Assembly: GCA_027622375.1 (NCBI GenBank)
Contig: JAQCAB010000006.1
Coordinates: forward strand, 27,514 to 91,513
Direction of reading: 5' to 3'
DNA: 64,000 bases
DNA from: Bacteroidota bacterium
GTDB lineage: Bacteria > Bacteroidota > Ignavibacteria > UBA10030 > UBA8401
Part shown: positions 9,569-18,383 of the stretch, one piece after another
Position numbering within the stretch: position 1 is the first letter of the stretch
Layout: the number at the start of each line of letters is the position of its first letter
The notes under the pieces: generated by a model
What the model saw: the letters and a program-made list of their open reading frames with translations, nothing else
Database searches by the model: none
What the model was told of the DNA's origin: nothing
Made by a program: the position numbers and the translations under genes

Positions 9569-10929
9569 TACATTGGTGGTTTTGGAGGAGCTGGTAATGG
9601 ACTTGTTAAAATTGATGGTGGACCTTGTGATGAGCCGGGAGTTGTTGTAAATCCACCAGAAGCATTTACTTGCGAAGTATTTGCTCTATCTGTAACATTA
9701 TTAATTATATCTTTTGTTGCTGCGCTACTTGGTGGAGGAGGTGGAGTTGTTGTACTTACTCCAGAGCCACGTCCAGTTGAACGAGTTCCAGCGGAAGAAG
9801 AAGTTGTAGTTGAAATTATATTTGATATCTGTTTTGCAGATGATAAATTACTATTTGCTTGTGAAAATTTTGGATCAGCTTGAACAGCTGCTGAATAAGC
9901 GGTTATTGCTTGGTTATACATTCCTTTATCTTCAAAATCAATTCCTTGTGAATATTGTAAAAACGCAAACATATTTTCCGTTGGGATTGTAAGAATTGCT
10001 TCTCTTTCAGAATCAGAAATTTTAATATTTAATTCATCAATAATTTTAAATACTAATTCTTTTTGGAGTCTGAAAAATTCAGTTGTTTTCCCTGAAATAT
10101 CAATTGAACCGACTAAACTACCAGTTCTTGTTTGTGCAATAATTGCATCAATTCTAACTTGGTCATTTGATAAATCGAAATAAGATCCTTTAACTAATTT
10201 TGCAGCGCCAAGTAATTTACCAACTCGAGGTGCAGTTGCATCATCAACTAAACCAGTTTCGCCAAAATTCATCTCTTCAACTAATTTTTGTAATCTTACA
10301 CGTTCAACAACTTTTAAAGCTTTTACTTTTGAAAGATCTGTGATTGTCATCTCAGCTAATCCTTTTTGTAAAGGATCCAATTCTTTTTTTCCACTTTTAT
10401 TTTCAAAATTTAATACAGCAATTGTGTTAAGTGGGATTTTTTGGACATCAAGCATCGATTCTTCGAGCAAAGCTTTTGTGGCTTCAATTTCCATTTGACT
10501 TTTATAAAGTATCTTCATTCTGGCTTCAACATGTTCTCGATATTCTCCAAAAACTGTAAGCTTGTTATATCTTTGATAAAATTGAATTGCTTTTGGATAT
10601 TCAATCAATGCTTCAAATGTTGAAGCTAAATAATAAATATTTTGGTCATCTTCCGGATCAACTTTGAAAACGTTTTGAAAATATGGCAAAGCATCTGCAT
10701 AATATTTTTTATTATAGAGTGCAATCCCCATAAATTTTATCAAGTGTATATCACCAGAATTTTTTGATAATCCTTCTCTAACTTCCCCAATCACTTCATC
10801 ATTTTTGCCAGCATCAAGTTTCTGTAAAATTAAATCATAAGTAGTTGGTGCACAGCTTAATAACATTAAACTGAGAACTATAAAAAAATGTAATTTTATA
10901 TTTAATTTATTGGACATATTGCGCTTCAT
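9568..10929 (-). CDS. CsgG-domain lipoprotein with TPR segments
   Basis: The 453-residue product has a lipoprotein signal with lipobox 'LLSC' (Cys near residue 26). TPR-like helices follow at about 30-150 ('IHLIKFMGIALYNKKYYADA'). A CsgG/LpoB-type domain spans about 165-300 ('IAVLNFENKSG', 'KGLAEMTITDLSK', 'LKVVERVRLQ', 'GKLLGAAKLVKGSYF'), and another TPR lies near 325-360. The last 85 residues are low-complexity Ser/Thr/Pro/Gly, including a run of five prolines, and look like a flexible tether. It is the first gene of the envelope run, 167 bases after the transketolase stop. Its domain is paralogous to the one at 3133-3879. Likely outer-membrane anchored facing the periplasm; an adaptor or secretion role is inferred. 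Confidence 0.83.
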   Translation of the reverse strand: MKRNMSNKLNIKLHFFIVLSLMLLSCAPTTYDLILQKLDAGKNDEVIGEVREGLSKNSGDIHLIKFMGIALYNKKYYADALPYFQNVFKVDPEDDQNIYYLASTFEALIEYPKAIQFYQRYNKLTVFGEYREHVEARMKILYKSQMEIEATKALLEESMLDVQKIPLNTIAVLNFENKSGKKELDPLQKGLAEMTITDLSKVKALKVVERVRLQKLVEEMNFGETGLVDDATAPRVGKLLGAAKLVKGSYFDLSNDQVRIDAIIAQTRTGSLVGSIDISGKTTEFFRLQKELVFKIIDELNIKISDSEREAILTIPTENMFAFLQYSQGIDFEDKGMYNQAITAYSAAVQADPKFSQANSNLSSAKQISNIISTTTSSSAGTRSTGRGSGVSTTTPPPPPSSAATKDIINNVTDRANTSQVNASGGFTTTPGSSQGPPSILTSPLPAPPKPPM

Positions 10930-11001
10930 ATTGCTTAAATTTTAAGATTCAATCAAGAGCCGCAAACAACGATGTAATCTATATCACAATCAATATAAAC
11001 T

Positions 11002-11037
11002 AAAAAAGAGTAACAATTTTATATAATTGCACTCTTT
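11002..11037 (-). terminator. Intrinsic terminator after transketolase
   Basis: Read on the minus strand, AAAGAGTGCAATT pairs with AATTGTTACTCTTT around an ATATAA loop and is followed by a short T run. It lies about 60 bases beyond the tkt stop. It would separate the Bat-transketolase operon from the CsgG cluster. The stem is AT-rich with an internal mismatch, so strength is uncertain. Confidence 0.5.
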
Positions 11038-11095
11038 ATTAAAAATTGAAGTAATTCAATAAATTTTAATGATTTTTTAAAAATTCGAAATTAAT

Positions 11096-13099
11096 TTATA
11101 AAAATAATTTTTTGGCTTTTGAGATTATATTTTCAACTGTGAAACCGAACTCTTGCATTAAAACATCTCCCGGAGCAGATGCGCCAAAATGGTCAATTGT
11201 AATTAATTGGTTTTTTGATTCAACATATTTAAACCAACTTTGTGAAGAACCTGCTTCAATCACAATTCGTTTTTTTATTTTTGATGGAAGAACTTTTTCT
11301 TTATAAGATTCATCTTGTTCTTCAAATAATTCAATCGATGGCATTGAAACAACTCGGACTTTTAGATTTTCTTTAATCAATTCGAAATAAGCTTTTAAAG
11401 TAATGTTAACTTCAGAGCCAGAAGAAATTAAAATTAATTCGGGATCGGAATTATTTTCAATTAAAATATATCCACCATTTTTTAAATTTGAATAATTATT
11501 TGTAATCGCTCGATCAATATGTGGTAACTTTTGCCGAGTTAATATTAAAGCAACTGGGCCACTTTTGTGTTGGATTGCAAACTTCCATGCTTCAACGGTT
11601 TCATTTGCATCTGCTGGACGAATAACTTTTAAATTTGGAATTGCTCTTAAACTTGACAAATGCTCAATTGGTTGATGTGTTGGACCATCTTCACCAAGTG
11701 CGATACTATCATGAGTAAAAACATAAATGACTTTCTTTCTCATAATTGCAGCCAAACGAATTGCAGGACGCATGTAATCTGAAAAAACTAAAAAAGTTGC
11801 GCAATATGGAATCATCCCATTTGTAAGTGCAATTCCATTTGCGATTGATGCCATTGCATGCTCACGAACTCCGAAGCGAATGTATTTGCCACTATAATTT
11901 CCAAATTGAAAATCGGTTGATGATTTTGGTTTTGTATTATTTGATGGCGTTAAATCTGCAGAGCCACCAATTAATGTTGGTAAATGGGGAAAAATAGATT
12001 CTAAAACTTTTCCTGAAGCTTCGCGAGTTGCAATATTTCCATTTTCAGAATTAAAAATGGGTAAACTTTTTTTCCATTCATTTCCAAAATCAGAATTAAT
12101 TATTTTTTGGATTTCATTAAATTCAGAATTGTATTTTTTTGAATATTCTTTAAAAAGTTCATTCCATTTTGCTTCTTTGTTTTTTCCTTCATTTGAATTT
12201 ACTTGAAAATTTTGATAAACAGTTGAAGAAACTTCAAAATATTTTTCAGGATCCAAATTGTAAAACTTTTTTGTTTGCTTTACCTCATCATCACCAAGTG
12301 GTGAACCGTGCGCATCAGCTGTATTTTGTTTATTTGGACTCCCAAAACCAATTTGAGTTCTAATTTGTATTAAAGATGGACGATCTGAATTTGTAGTTGC
12401 ATTTGAAATTGCTTCAAAAATTTTTTCTAAATTATTTCCATCTTCAACTTTTTGAGTGTGCCAACCATAACTATTAAATCTTTCTGAAACATTTTCAGAA
12501 AAAGATAAATCAGTACTTCCATCAATACTAATTTTGTTATCATCATATAAATAAATAATATTTCCCAATTTTAAATGTCCGGCAAGTGAAGCTGCCTCGG
12601 ATGAGACACCTTCCATCAAATCGCCGTCACTTACAATCCCAAAAATTTTGTAATCAAAAATCAGAAAATCAGGTTTATTATATTTTGCGGATAAATATTT
12701 TTGCGCAATTGCCATTCCAATTCCATTTGCAAATCCTTGTCCGAGTGGACCGCTTGTTGTTTCAACTCCTTTTATTAAATGATTTTCTGGATGACCGGGG
12801 GTTAAACTTCCAAATTGACGAAATTTTTTTAAATCATCAATTGTCAATCCATAACCAAATAAATGCATCAAACTGTAAAGCAACATCGAGCCATGTCCGG
12901 CTGAAAGCACAAATCTATCTCTTGAAATCCAATCAGGATTTGTGGGATTGTGTTTTAAAAATCTTGTCCATAAAACATAAGCCATTGGCGCACAACCCAT
13001 CGGCATACCGGGATGCCCGGATTTTGCTTTTTGTACTGCATCAATTGATAATGTTCTAATTGTTTGAAGGCTTAAAGTATCAAGTTCAGTAAATTTCAT
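11096..13099 (-). CDS. tkt: Transketolase
   Basis: The 667-residue length is normal for full bacterial transketolase, which moves two-carbon units between ketose and aldose phosphates in the non-oxidative pentose phosphate pathway. The thiamine-diphosphate region is visible as 'AGHGSMLLYSLMHL' near residue 67 and 'IVSDGDLMEGVSSEAASLAGH' near 155. The pyrimidine-domain motif 'FGVREHAMASIANGIAL' lies around 405, and 'THDSIALGEDGPTHQPIEHL' around 460. The start lies two bases after the stop of the batE-like gene, so it is almost certainly read as the last gene of the aerotolerance operon, and a terminator follows. That pairing is unusual to my knowledge. Confidence 0.96.
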   Translation of the reverse strand: MKFTELDTLSLQTIRTLSIDAVQKAKSGHPGMPMGCAPMAYVLWTRFLKHNPTNPDWISRDRFVLSAGHGSMLLYSLMHLFGYGLTIDDLKKFRQFGSLTPGHPENHLIKGVETTSGPLGQGFANGIGMAIAQKYLSAKYNKPDFLIFDYKIFGIVSDGDLMEGVSSEAASLAGHLKLGNIIYLYDDNKISIDGSTDLSFSENVSERFNSYGWHTQKVEDGNNLEKIFEAISNATTNSDRPSLIQIRTQIGFGSPNKQNTADAHGSPLGDDEVKQTKKFYNLDPEKYFEVSSTVYQNFQVNSNEGKNKEAKWNELFKEYSKKYNSEFNEIQKIINSDFGNEWKKSLPIFNSENGNIATREASGKVLESIFPHLPTLIGGSADLTPSNNTKPKSSTDFQFGNYSGKYIRFGVREHAMASIANGIALTNGMIPYCATFLVFSDYMRPAIRLAAIMRKKVIYVFTHDSIALGEDGPTHQPIEHLSSLRAIPNLKVIRPADANETVEAWKFAIQHKSGPVALILTRQKLPHIDRAITNNYSNLKNGGYILIENNSDPELILISSGSEVNITLKAYFELIKENLKVRVVSMPSIELFEEQDESYKEKVLPSKIKKRIVIEAGSSQSWFKYVESKNQLITIDHFGASAPGDVLMQEFGFTVENIISKAKKLFL

Positions 13100-13101
13100 A
13101 T

Positions 13102-13842
13102 TTATATTTTTCCAAAATTATTTTCATTTATCCAGCCAATTTTTCCATCAGCTAATTTTAATTTATACCAACCATTTACTTTATCAAGCAAAATAAATTT
13201 TGTTCCTTCGTGCAACAAAAATGCATCTTCACTTTCAATTGATGGAGTGAGTTTGATATTTATTATTGATGTTGTGATAATTCCTTGGTTTTTATTTTCA
13301 GATTCATAATTGCCATATTCATAAATCAAAATAGAAAAAAAGGTTAAAAGAAATAATAAAACTCCAGAATAAAATAAATTTTTATTTATCACAGTAAATA
13401 AATAGATGCAAATAACAAGCGATAATCCAATTACAAACAAAATATAAAGAAATGTAAAACCAATTTTAGTTAAAATAAATTCATACCAATTATTAATCCA
13501 AATTTTTAAAAAGAATTCTGGAATAACATCTATTTTATCAATTTTTCGTGACTCTGCAAACCTTAAATTAAACAGAACATCTTCATCTGTGGGATTAATT
13601 TTTTTTGCCTTTTCAAAGTAATAAATTGATTTTCCTAAATTATTAATTTTAAAATAAGTTGTTCCAAGATTATAATACAACTCAAAACTTTGATTACCTG
13701 AATTTATAATAGTTTCGTATTCAACAATTGCATCGGAATATTTTTTATTGGAAAAATACTCATTCCCTTTTTGAAAATTTTTATTAAAATCTTGCGAGCT
13801 TAAATTTGAAAATATAAATAAGATAAAAATTATTTTTTTCAC
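13102..13842 (-). CDS. batE: BatE-like TPR/SH3 membrane protein
   Basis: The 246-residue product has a signal peptide (MKKIIFILFIFSNLSSQ) and two or three TPR units at about 25-95 ('SFELYYNLGTTYFKINNLGKS'). Two membrane segments follow near 125-170 ('FTFLYILFVIGLSLVICIYL', 'FYSGVLLFLLTFFSILI'), then a C-terminal bacterial SH3 domain ('KLTPSIESEDAFLLHEGTK', 'GWYKLKLADGKIGWI'). This order matches BatE of the Bacteroides aerotolerance locus. It overlaps batD by four bases. It probably holds other Bat proteins together at the periplasmic face. The family assignment rests on architecture and position. Confidence 0.82.
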   Translation of the reverse strand: MKKIIFILFIFSNLSSQDFNKNFQKGNEYFSNKKYSDAIVEYETIINSGNQSFELYYNLGTTYFKINNLGKSIYYFEKAKKINPTDEDVLFNLRFAESRKIDKIDVIPEFFLKIWINNWYEFILTKIGFTFLYILFVIGLSLVICIYLFTVINKNLFYSGVLLFLLTFFSILIYEYGNYESENKNQGIITTSIINIKLTPSIESEDAFLLHEGTKFILLDKVNGWYKLKLADGKIGWINENNFGKI

Positions 13843-15635
13843 TTAATTTCTTCTTCCAATCTTGAAATAACTTTGATTGAGTCGTTAAACAATTCACCTT
13901 TTGTAGAATTAATTTCTGATTTTGGTGCAAACCTAAGAACCTCGCAACTTTGTTGAAGATTTACAAACAAATCAATTGTTGATTGATTAATTTTACGATT
14001 TGTTAGTTGCTTAATTATTTCATCAATGGTTAATTGTGAAAATGGAATATTAATTTTATCGCAAATATATTTTGTAAGTGTATATGAAAGTTCATCAACA
14101 AATTTAGAATCATCACCATTTTTTAATAAACTTTCAACAAGCTTTAATTTGTTTTTTGCAACCCGCGACGCTTTTTTAGATTTGTATCCGATAATATCAA
14201 ATTTTGCTTTTTCATTTTTAATTCTAAAAAATAAAATTCCACCTGCAATTAAAATTGGCAACAAATATAAAATTATTCTTAAAATGAAATTTGAATTTTC
14301 ATTATTTATGTTTGTAAATGCAAACGATTTTGTTTTAATAAATCTAACATCTTGATTTAAAAATTCAATTTCCTCTTTTGAAATTGAGCTAGTTTGCCCA
14401 GCTACAACTGCACCCTGATTAATTTTTAATTTAATTTCCTTGCTATTAAGTGTTACATAATTATTTGAACTCGGATTAAAATAACTCCATTCAATTTGCG
14501 GAATTTTTTTATTACCGGGATACTTAGGAATTACAAGCCACTCATAAGTTCGTGTCCCTGATACATATTTAGATTGGAGGTTTACATTATCATTTGTTTT
14601 TGGATCGTACAATTCAAATTCATTTGAAAGTTCAAGTTTTGGAGTTTCAATTAATTTTAAATTTCCTGTTCCTGAAATTTTCATTTTTAAAGTAATTGCT
14701 TCGTTAGTTTGAGTTTCAGTTTTTGATGTGGAAATATTCATTTCATATTTGCCAACTGCGCCTGAAAAACTTTTAGGAATATTATTTTGCGGCAAACTCA
14801 TCACATTAATTTTTACTGGCTGACTTTTTATTTGGATATTTTGAGTTTGTACTGAACTAAAAAAAGGATCATTGAAAATATCAAATGGATTATTTGATCT
14901 TCTTCTAGTTGGAACTTGAACTTGACAATTTATCTCAAATGGTTTTATTTCTAAACTTCCTGATTGCGTTGGAAAAAGTGCAATCCTTTTTAACTCGCCA
15001 ACTTGATACTGAATTCCATTTACAACTTCGTTTGTAAGTTGAACTTGTTGATTTTGCGGAATTTCTTCAACCCAAAATCCTTGTGTTGATGGAAATGCTT
15101 TTATCGAATAATTTGAAATCTTTAATCGAGTATAAATTTTGTATGTAACATTTATTTGTTCTCCAACGTAAACTTTTGAGCGATCAACAAATGCTTGCAA
15201 AAATAGATTTTCACTCGAAGTAATATTACTTTGTTGTTTTGGTTGACTTTGTGAACTTTTTAAAATATTTAATTCAATTGTGTTAGATGAATATTGTTTT
15301 CCACCGGCTTCAATTGTAGCAGAACCAATTATTATTTTTCCTTCTTTATTTGGTTGGATATCAAACGAAATTGAAAATGAGGATGAAACATTTCCATTAA
15401 TAAACTGCATACTTGTGGATTGATTTGGTCCACTTAAAATTGAAAAATTACTTAAATCTGGCTGACGGAAATTGCGAGCGCCACCAACACCTGCACCACT
15501 TAATGAAAAAGTTAAAGAAATTGGTTCGCCAATTTGTGGATTTGTATTATTTACAGATGCAGTAAAAGATTCATCTTGCGAGAGCAAGCAAGCAATAAAA
15601 ATAAAATTTGTAAAAATTACTTTTATAAAATTCAT
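13839..15635 (-). CDS. batD: BatD aerotolerance protein
   Basis: The product has 598 residues from the preferred ATG at 15635; the track starts nine codons earlier at 15662. The inner start gives a compact signal peptide (MNFIKVIFTNFIFIACLLSQ) and lies eight bases after the batC stop. The remainder is built of Ig-like beta domains ('FTASVNNTNPQIGEPISLTF', 'VYVGEQINVTYKIYT', 'TNEAITLKMKISGTGNLKLI') of the BatD/oxygen-tolerance family. One membrane helix follows near residues 445-465, then a cytoplasmic helical tail. BatD is expected to present its Ig domains in the periplasm alongside BatA and BatB. The exact molecular role in the family is not settled. Confidence 0.9.
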   Translation of the reverse strand: MNFIKVIFTNFIFIACLLSQDESFTASVNNTNPQIGEPISLTFSLSGAGVGGARNFRQPDLSNFSILSGPNQSTSMQFINGNVSSSFSISFDIQPNKEGKIIIGSATIEAGGKQYSSNTIELNILKSSQSQPKQQSNITSSENLFLQAFVDRSKVYVGEQINVTYKIYTRLKISNYSIKAFPSTQGFWVEEIPQNQQVQLTNEVVNGIQYQVGELKRIALFPTQSGSLEIKPFEINCQVQVPTRRRSNNPFDIFNDPFFSSVQTQNIQIKSQPVKINVMSLPQNNIPKSFSGAVGKYEMNISTSKTETQTNEAITLKMKISGTGNLKLIETPKLELSNEFELYDPKTNDNVNLQSKYVSGTRTYEWLVIPKYPGNKKIPQIEWSYFNPSSNNYVTLNSKEIKLKINQGAVVAGQTSSISKEEIEFLNQDVRFIKTKSFAFTNINNENSNFILRIILYLLPILIAGGILFFRIKNEKAKFDIIGYKSKKASRVAKNKLKLVESLLKNGDDSKFVDELSYTLTKYICDKINIPFSQLTIDEIIKQLTNRKINQSTIDLFVNLQQSCEVLRFAPKSEINSTKGELFNDSIKVISRLEEEIK

Positions 15636-15642
15636 TAAATTC

Positions 15643-16347
15643 TTACCAATCTTTTTCAACATTAAGTTTTATCAAAGCACGTTTTTTTAAGTTTTTTTGA
15701 ACATCCTTTTCGTTTTTATTTATTGCCTGTAATATCTGCTCGGCATTTTCTTTTGTAATTTTGGATTTTTGTTTTTGCGGTTCTTGTTTTTGCTCATCTT
15801 TACTTTGTTGCTGGTTTTTATTTTTTTGTTCCTCTTTATTTTGATCTTGTTTGTTTTGATCTTCTTTTTTTTCTTCCTTCTGATTTTCTTTTTTATTTTG
15901 ATTTTTATTACCAGATGAATCTTTTTGCAATTGCATTTGCTGTAATGCGTAACTTAAATTGTGGCGAGTATCCTCATCATTAGGATTTAATTTTAGAGAT
16001 TGTTTATAATTTTCAATTGCCTTTTCATAATTTTTATTATTTAACGCAATATTGCCAACATTATAATTTATTTTACTTTTGATTTCTTTATTCACCGTTT
16101 TTGTTAACGAGTTTAAATATTCCCTTTCGGCAAGCGAGTCTTTGTTTTGTTTATACAAAGAGTTTCCACGATTATAATAACCATAAACTTCATTTTTATT
16201 TTTTTCAATTCCTTTTAAATATTCAATTTCAGCTTCAGAATATTTTTCAGTATTGTACAATTCATTTCCGTTTTTAATTAATTTACGAAGTGATTGGGCT
16301 TCAATATCCATAGAAAAGAAAAAAATTATAAAAATTAAAATCTTCAT
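15643..16347 (-). CDS. batC: BatC TPR protein
   Basis: The 234-residue product has a signal peptide (MKILIFIIFFFSMDIEAQ) and about three TPR units at 25-135 ('NEVYGYYNRGNSLYKQNKDS', 'INYNVGNIALNNKNYEKAIE'). A highly charged Lys/Gln/Glu/Asn low-complexity stretch runs from about 140 to 200, and a short helical tail follows. A TPR domain plus a charged linker is the usual BatC make-up. It overlaps batB by four bases. It is likely a periplasmic scaffold for the Bat assembly. The charged stretch is A-rich DNA and prone to length change between strains. Confidence 0.88.
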   Translation of the reverse strand: MKILIFIIFFFSMDIEAQSLRKLIKNGNELYNTEKYSEAEIEYLKGIEKNKNEVYGYYNRGNSLYKQNKDSLAEREYLNSLTKTVNKEIKSKINYNVGNIALNNKNYEKAIENYKQSLKLNPNDEDTRHNLSYALQQMQLQKDSSGNKNQNKKENQKEEKKEDQNKQDQNKEEQKNKNQQQSKDEQKQEPQKQKSKITKENAEQILQAINKNEKDVQKNLKKRALIKLNVEKDW

Positions 16348-17387
16348 TGATTATTATTCAACTTTTTTAAAATATTAAATTTGCTAAACCACTTTGATTT
16401 TTTATCGCTGATAAAAATTTCTAAAACCAATAAAAGAAATCCGGCAAAACAAAAATATTGATACTCAGTTTCAAATTCTGTAAATATTTTTTGACCAAAT
16501 TCTCTTTTTTGCAATTTGTTAATTTCATTAAAAATTTCATTTAAAGCATCAATATTCGTATTTGCATTTACATATTTACCACCACCATTTTTTGCAATTT
16601 CAATTAAACCAGCTTCATCTAATTTTGTTAAAACAATATTTCCATCTTTATCACGTTTATAATCTTCGCTTCCATATTGATTACGTACAGGAATCGGGGT
16701 GCCTGCGATTGTTCCAACACCAATTGTATAAATTATTACACCATTTTTATTTGCTTCTTCAGCGGCTTTTATTGCATCCCCTTCGGTTGATTCTCCATCT
16801 GTAATTATTATTAAAACTTTTGATGTTGGTTTATCTTGATAAAAACTTTTTGCAGATAAATTAATTGCATCTTCCAAAATAGAGCCGGGAGTTGGCATAG
16901 CTTCAACTCCCAAAACATCTATAAACATTTTTGCTGCATCGTAATCAATTGTTAATGGCAATTGTACAAAACTTGTACCCGAGAATGTAATTAATCCAAT
17001 TCTATCTCCACTTAATTTTTCGATTAATTTATTTATTTCAAATTTTGCTTTTTCAATTCTATTTGGTGCAACATCTTCAGCTGTCATCGAAAGCGAAACA
17101 TCAAGTGCTATAAAAATATCAAGTCCCTCTTGTTTAACTTCTTCAAGTTTTGTGCCTCGCAACGGATTTGCGATTGCAATTATCAAAAATAAAAGTGCAG
17201 TTACAGAAATAATAAATTTAAAATGTTTTTTCTTTCTACTTATTTCGGAAGTCAACCGATCCCACAAAGTTTCTGAGATTTTATTTTGTGATTTTTTAAT
17301 TTGATTCGCTACAATAAAATAAATAAAAAATAAAATCGGGAGCGAAATTAAAATCCACAAATAATCATAATTACCGAACTGCAACAT
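16344..17387 (-). CDS. batB: BatB, von Willebrand A membrane protein
   Basis: The 347-residue product has an N-terminal membrane helix (about 10-27), a second near 58-75, a VWA domain at about 88-290 and a final helix near 312-330. The metal-ion-dependent adhesion site is intact: 'ALDVSLSM' (DxSxS) and 'IITDGESTEGD', with a Thr in between. It follows batA directly, with no intergenic bases, and overlaps batC by four. The VWA domain should face the periplasm and bind a divalent ion together with a protein partner. Paralogous to the neighbouring batA. Confidence 0.93.
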   Translation of the reverse strand: MLQFGNYDYLWILISLPILFFIYFIVANQIKKSQNKISETLWDRLTSEISRKKKHFKFIISVTALLFLIIAIANPLRGTKLEEVKQEGLDIFIALDVSLSMTAEDVAPNRIEKAKFEINKLIEKLSGDRIGLITFSGTSFVQLPLTIDYDAAKMFIDVLGVEAMPTPGSILEDAINLSAKSFYQDKPTSKVLIIITDGESTEGDAIKAAEEANKNGVIIYTIGVGTIAGTPIPVRNQYGSEDYKRDKDGNIVLTKLDEAGLIEIAKNGGGKYVNANTNIDALNEIFNEINKLQKREFGQKIFTEFETEYQYFCFAGFLLLVLEIFISDKKSKWFSKFNILKKLNNNQ

Positions 17388-18383
17388 TTATGGAATCCTC
17401 TTCAAATAAGTTTGCGAAATTGTTAATTCCAAAAAAAGAAAAACTAAACAAAGTGAAAGTGGAAAATAAAATAAATCTTTATGCCGTGTATAAGAACGAA
17501 CATTAATTTTAGTTTTTTCTAATTTATCAATTTCAGAATAAATATTTTTTAACTCTGAATATTTTGTTGCACGATAAAATTTTCCACCTGTTCTATTTGA
17601 AACTTGCCTCAAAGTTTTTTCATCAATTTCAACAGGCACCATTTGATATTGCTTTCCAAAAGGAGTTTCAATTGGATAAGGCGCAGTACCAAAAGTTCCC
17701 GTTGCAACTGTGTAAATTTTAATTCCGAACTGAAGCGCAATTTCTGCAGCAGTAAGTGGATCAATTTCACCACGATTATTTACACCATCGGTTAATAAAA
17801 TTATAACTTTACTTTTTGATTTACTTTCTTTTAAACGATTTATACTATTTGCAATTCCCAAACCAATTGCAGTTCCATCCTCAACAACTCCATGTTTAAT
17901 ATTTTGAATTGAGTTTTGTAAAATATTATAATCGATTGTTAATGGGCATTGTGTAAAACTTTCACCACTAAAAACAACAAGACCAATTCTATCGTTCATG
18001 CGTTGAGTTACAAACTGCTGTCCAACTTTTTTAGCAGCTTCAATTCTATTTGGTTTTAAATCTTCAGCCAACATACTTGCCGAAATATCAATTGCAAGAA
18101 TTATATCAATCCCTTCGGTTTTTACTACTTCACTTTTAATTTTGGATTGTGGACGAGCTAAAGCTAAAATTGCAAATAATATTACAAGAATTCGTAAAAT
18201 ATTTGGTAAATTTTTTATTTTTTCACGAAGTGTTAATGGAATTACTTCAAGATTTTTTAATGTTGGATAATCAATTGCAGTAACTTTATTTTTTTTGTAA
18301 AAGAAGAACCAATAAACTATAATTGGAACTACTAAAAGTAAAATTAAAAATAATGGATTTGCAAAATTATAATTTTCAAACAT
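17388..18383 (-). CDS. batA: BatA, von Willebrand A membrane protein
   Basis: The 331-residue product has membrane helices near 10-28 and 58-77, a VWA domain at about 88-295 and a last helix near 307-325. MIDAS residues are visible in 'AIDISASM' (DxSxS) and 'LLTDGVNNRGEID'. A Pro/Gly-rich region ('GTFGTAPYPIETPFGKQYQM') between core strands is also seen in homologues. It overlaps the upstream small BatD-like gene by eight bases. With batB it makes the paired VWA subunits typical of MoxR-associated operons. Confidence 0.93.
   Translation of the reverse strand: MFENYNFANPLFLILLLVVPIIVYWFFFYKKNKVTAIDYPTLKNLEVIPLTLREKIKNLPNILRILVILFAILALARPQSKIKSEVVKTEGIDIILAIDISASMLAEDLKPNRIEAAKKVGQQFVTQRMNDRIGLVVFSGESFTQCPLTIDYNILQNSIQNIKHGVVEDGTAIGLGIANSINRLKESKSKSKVIILLTDGVNNRGEIDPLTAAEIALQFGIKIYTVATGTFGTAPYPIETPFGKQYQMVPVEIDEKTLRQVSNRTGGKFYRATKYSELKNIYSEIDKLEKTKINVRSYTRHKDLFYFPLSLCLVFLFLELTISQTYLKRIP

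Noticed and set aside
12586-13059. 157-residue plus-strand ORF inside transketolase
   Set aside because: Antisense to conserved transketolase motifs, with no family features; an artefact of codon bias.
14026-14355. 109-residue plus-strand ORF opposite batD
   Set aside because: Lies over the batD transmembrane and tail region on the other strand; no start signal and no recognised domain.
15780-15930. A/T-rich repeat inside batC as a mobile or tandem element
   Set aside because: It encodes the charged Lys/Gln/Glu linker normal for BatC and shows no regular repeat unit or flanking duplication.
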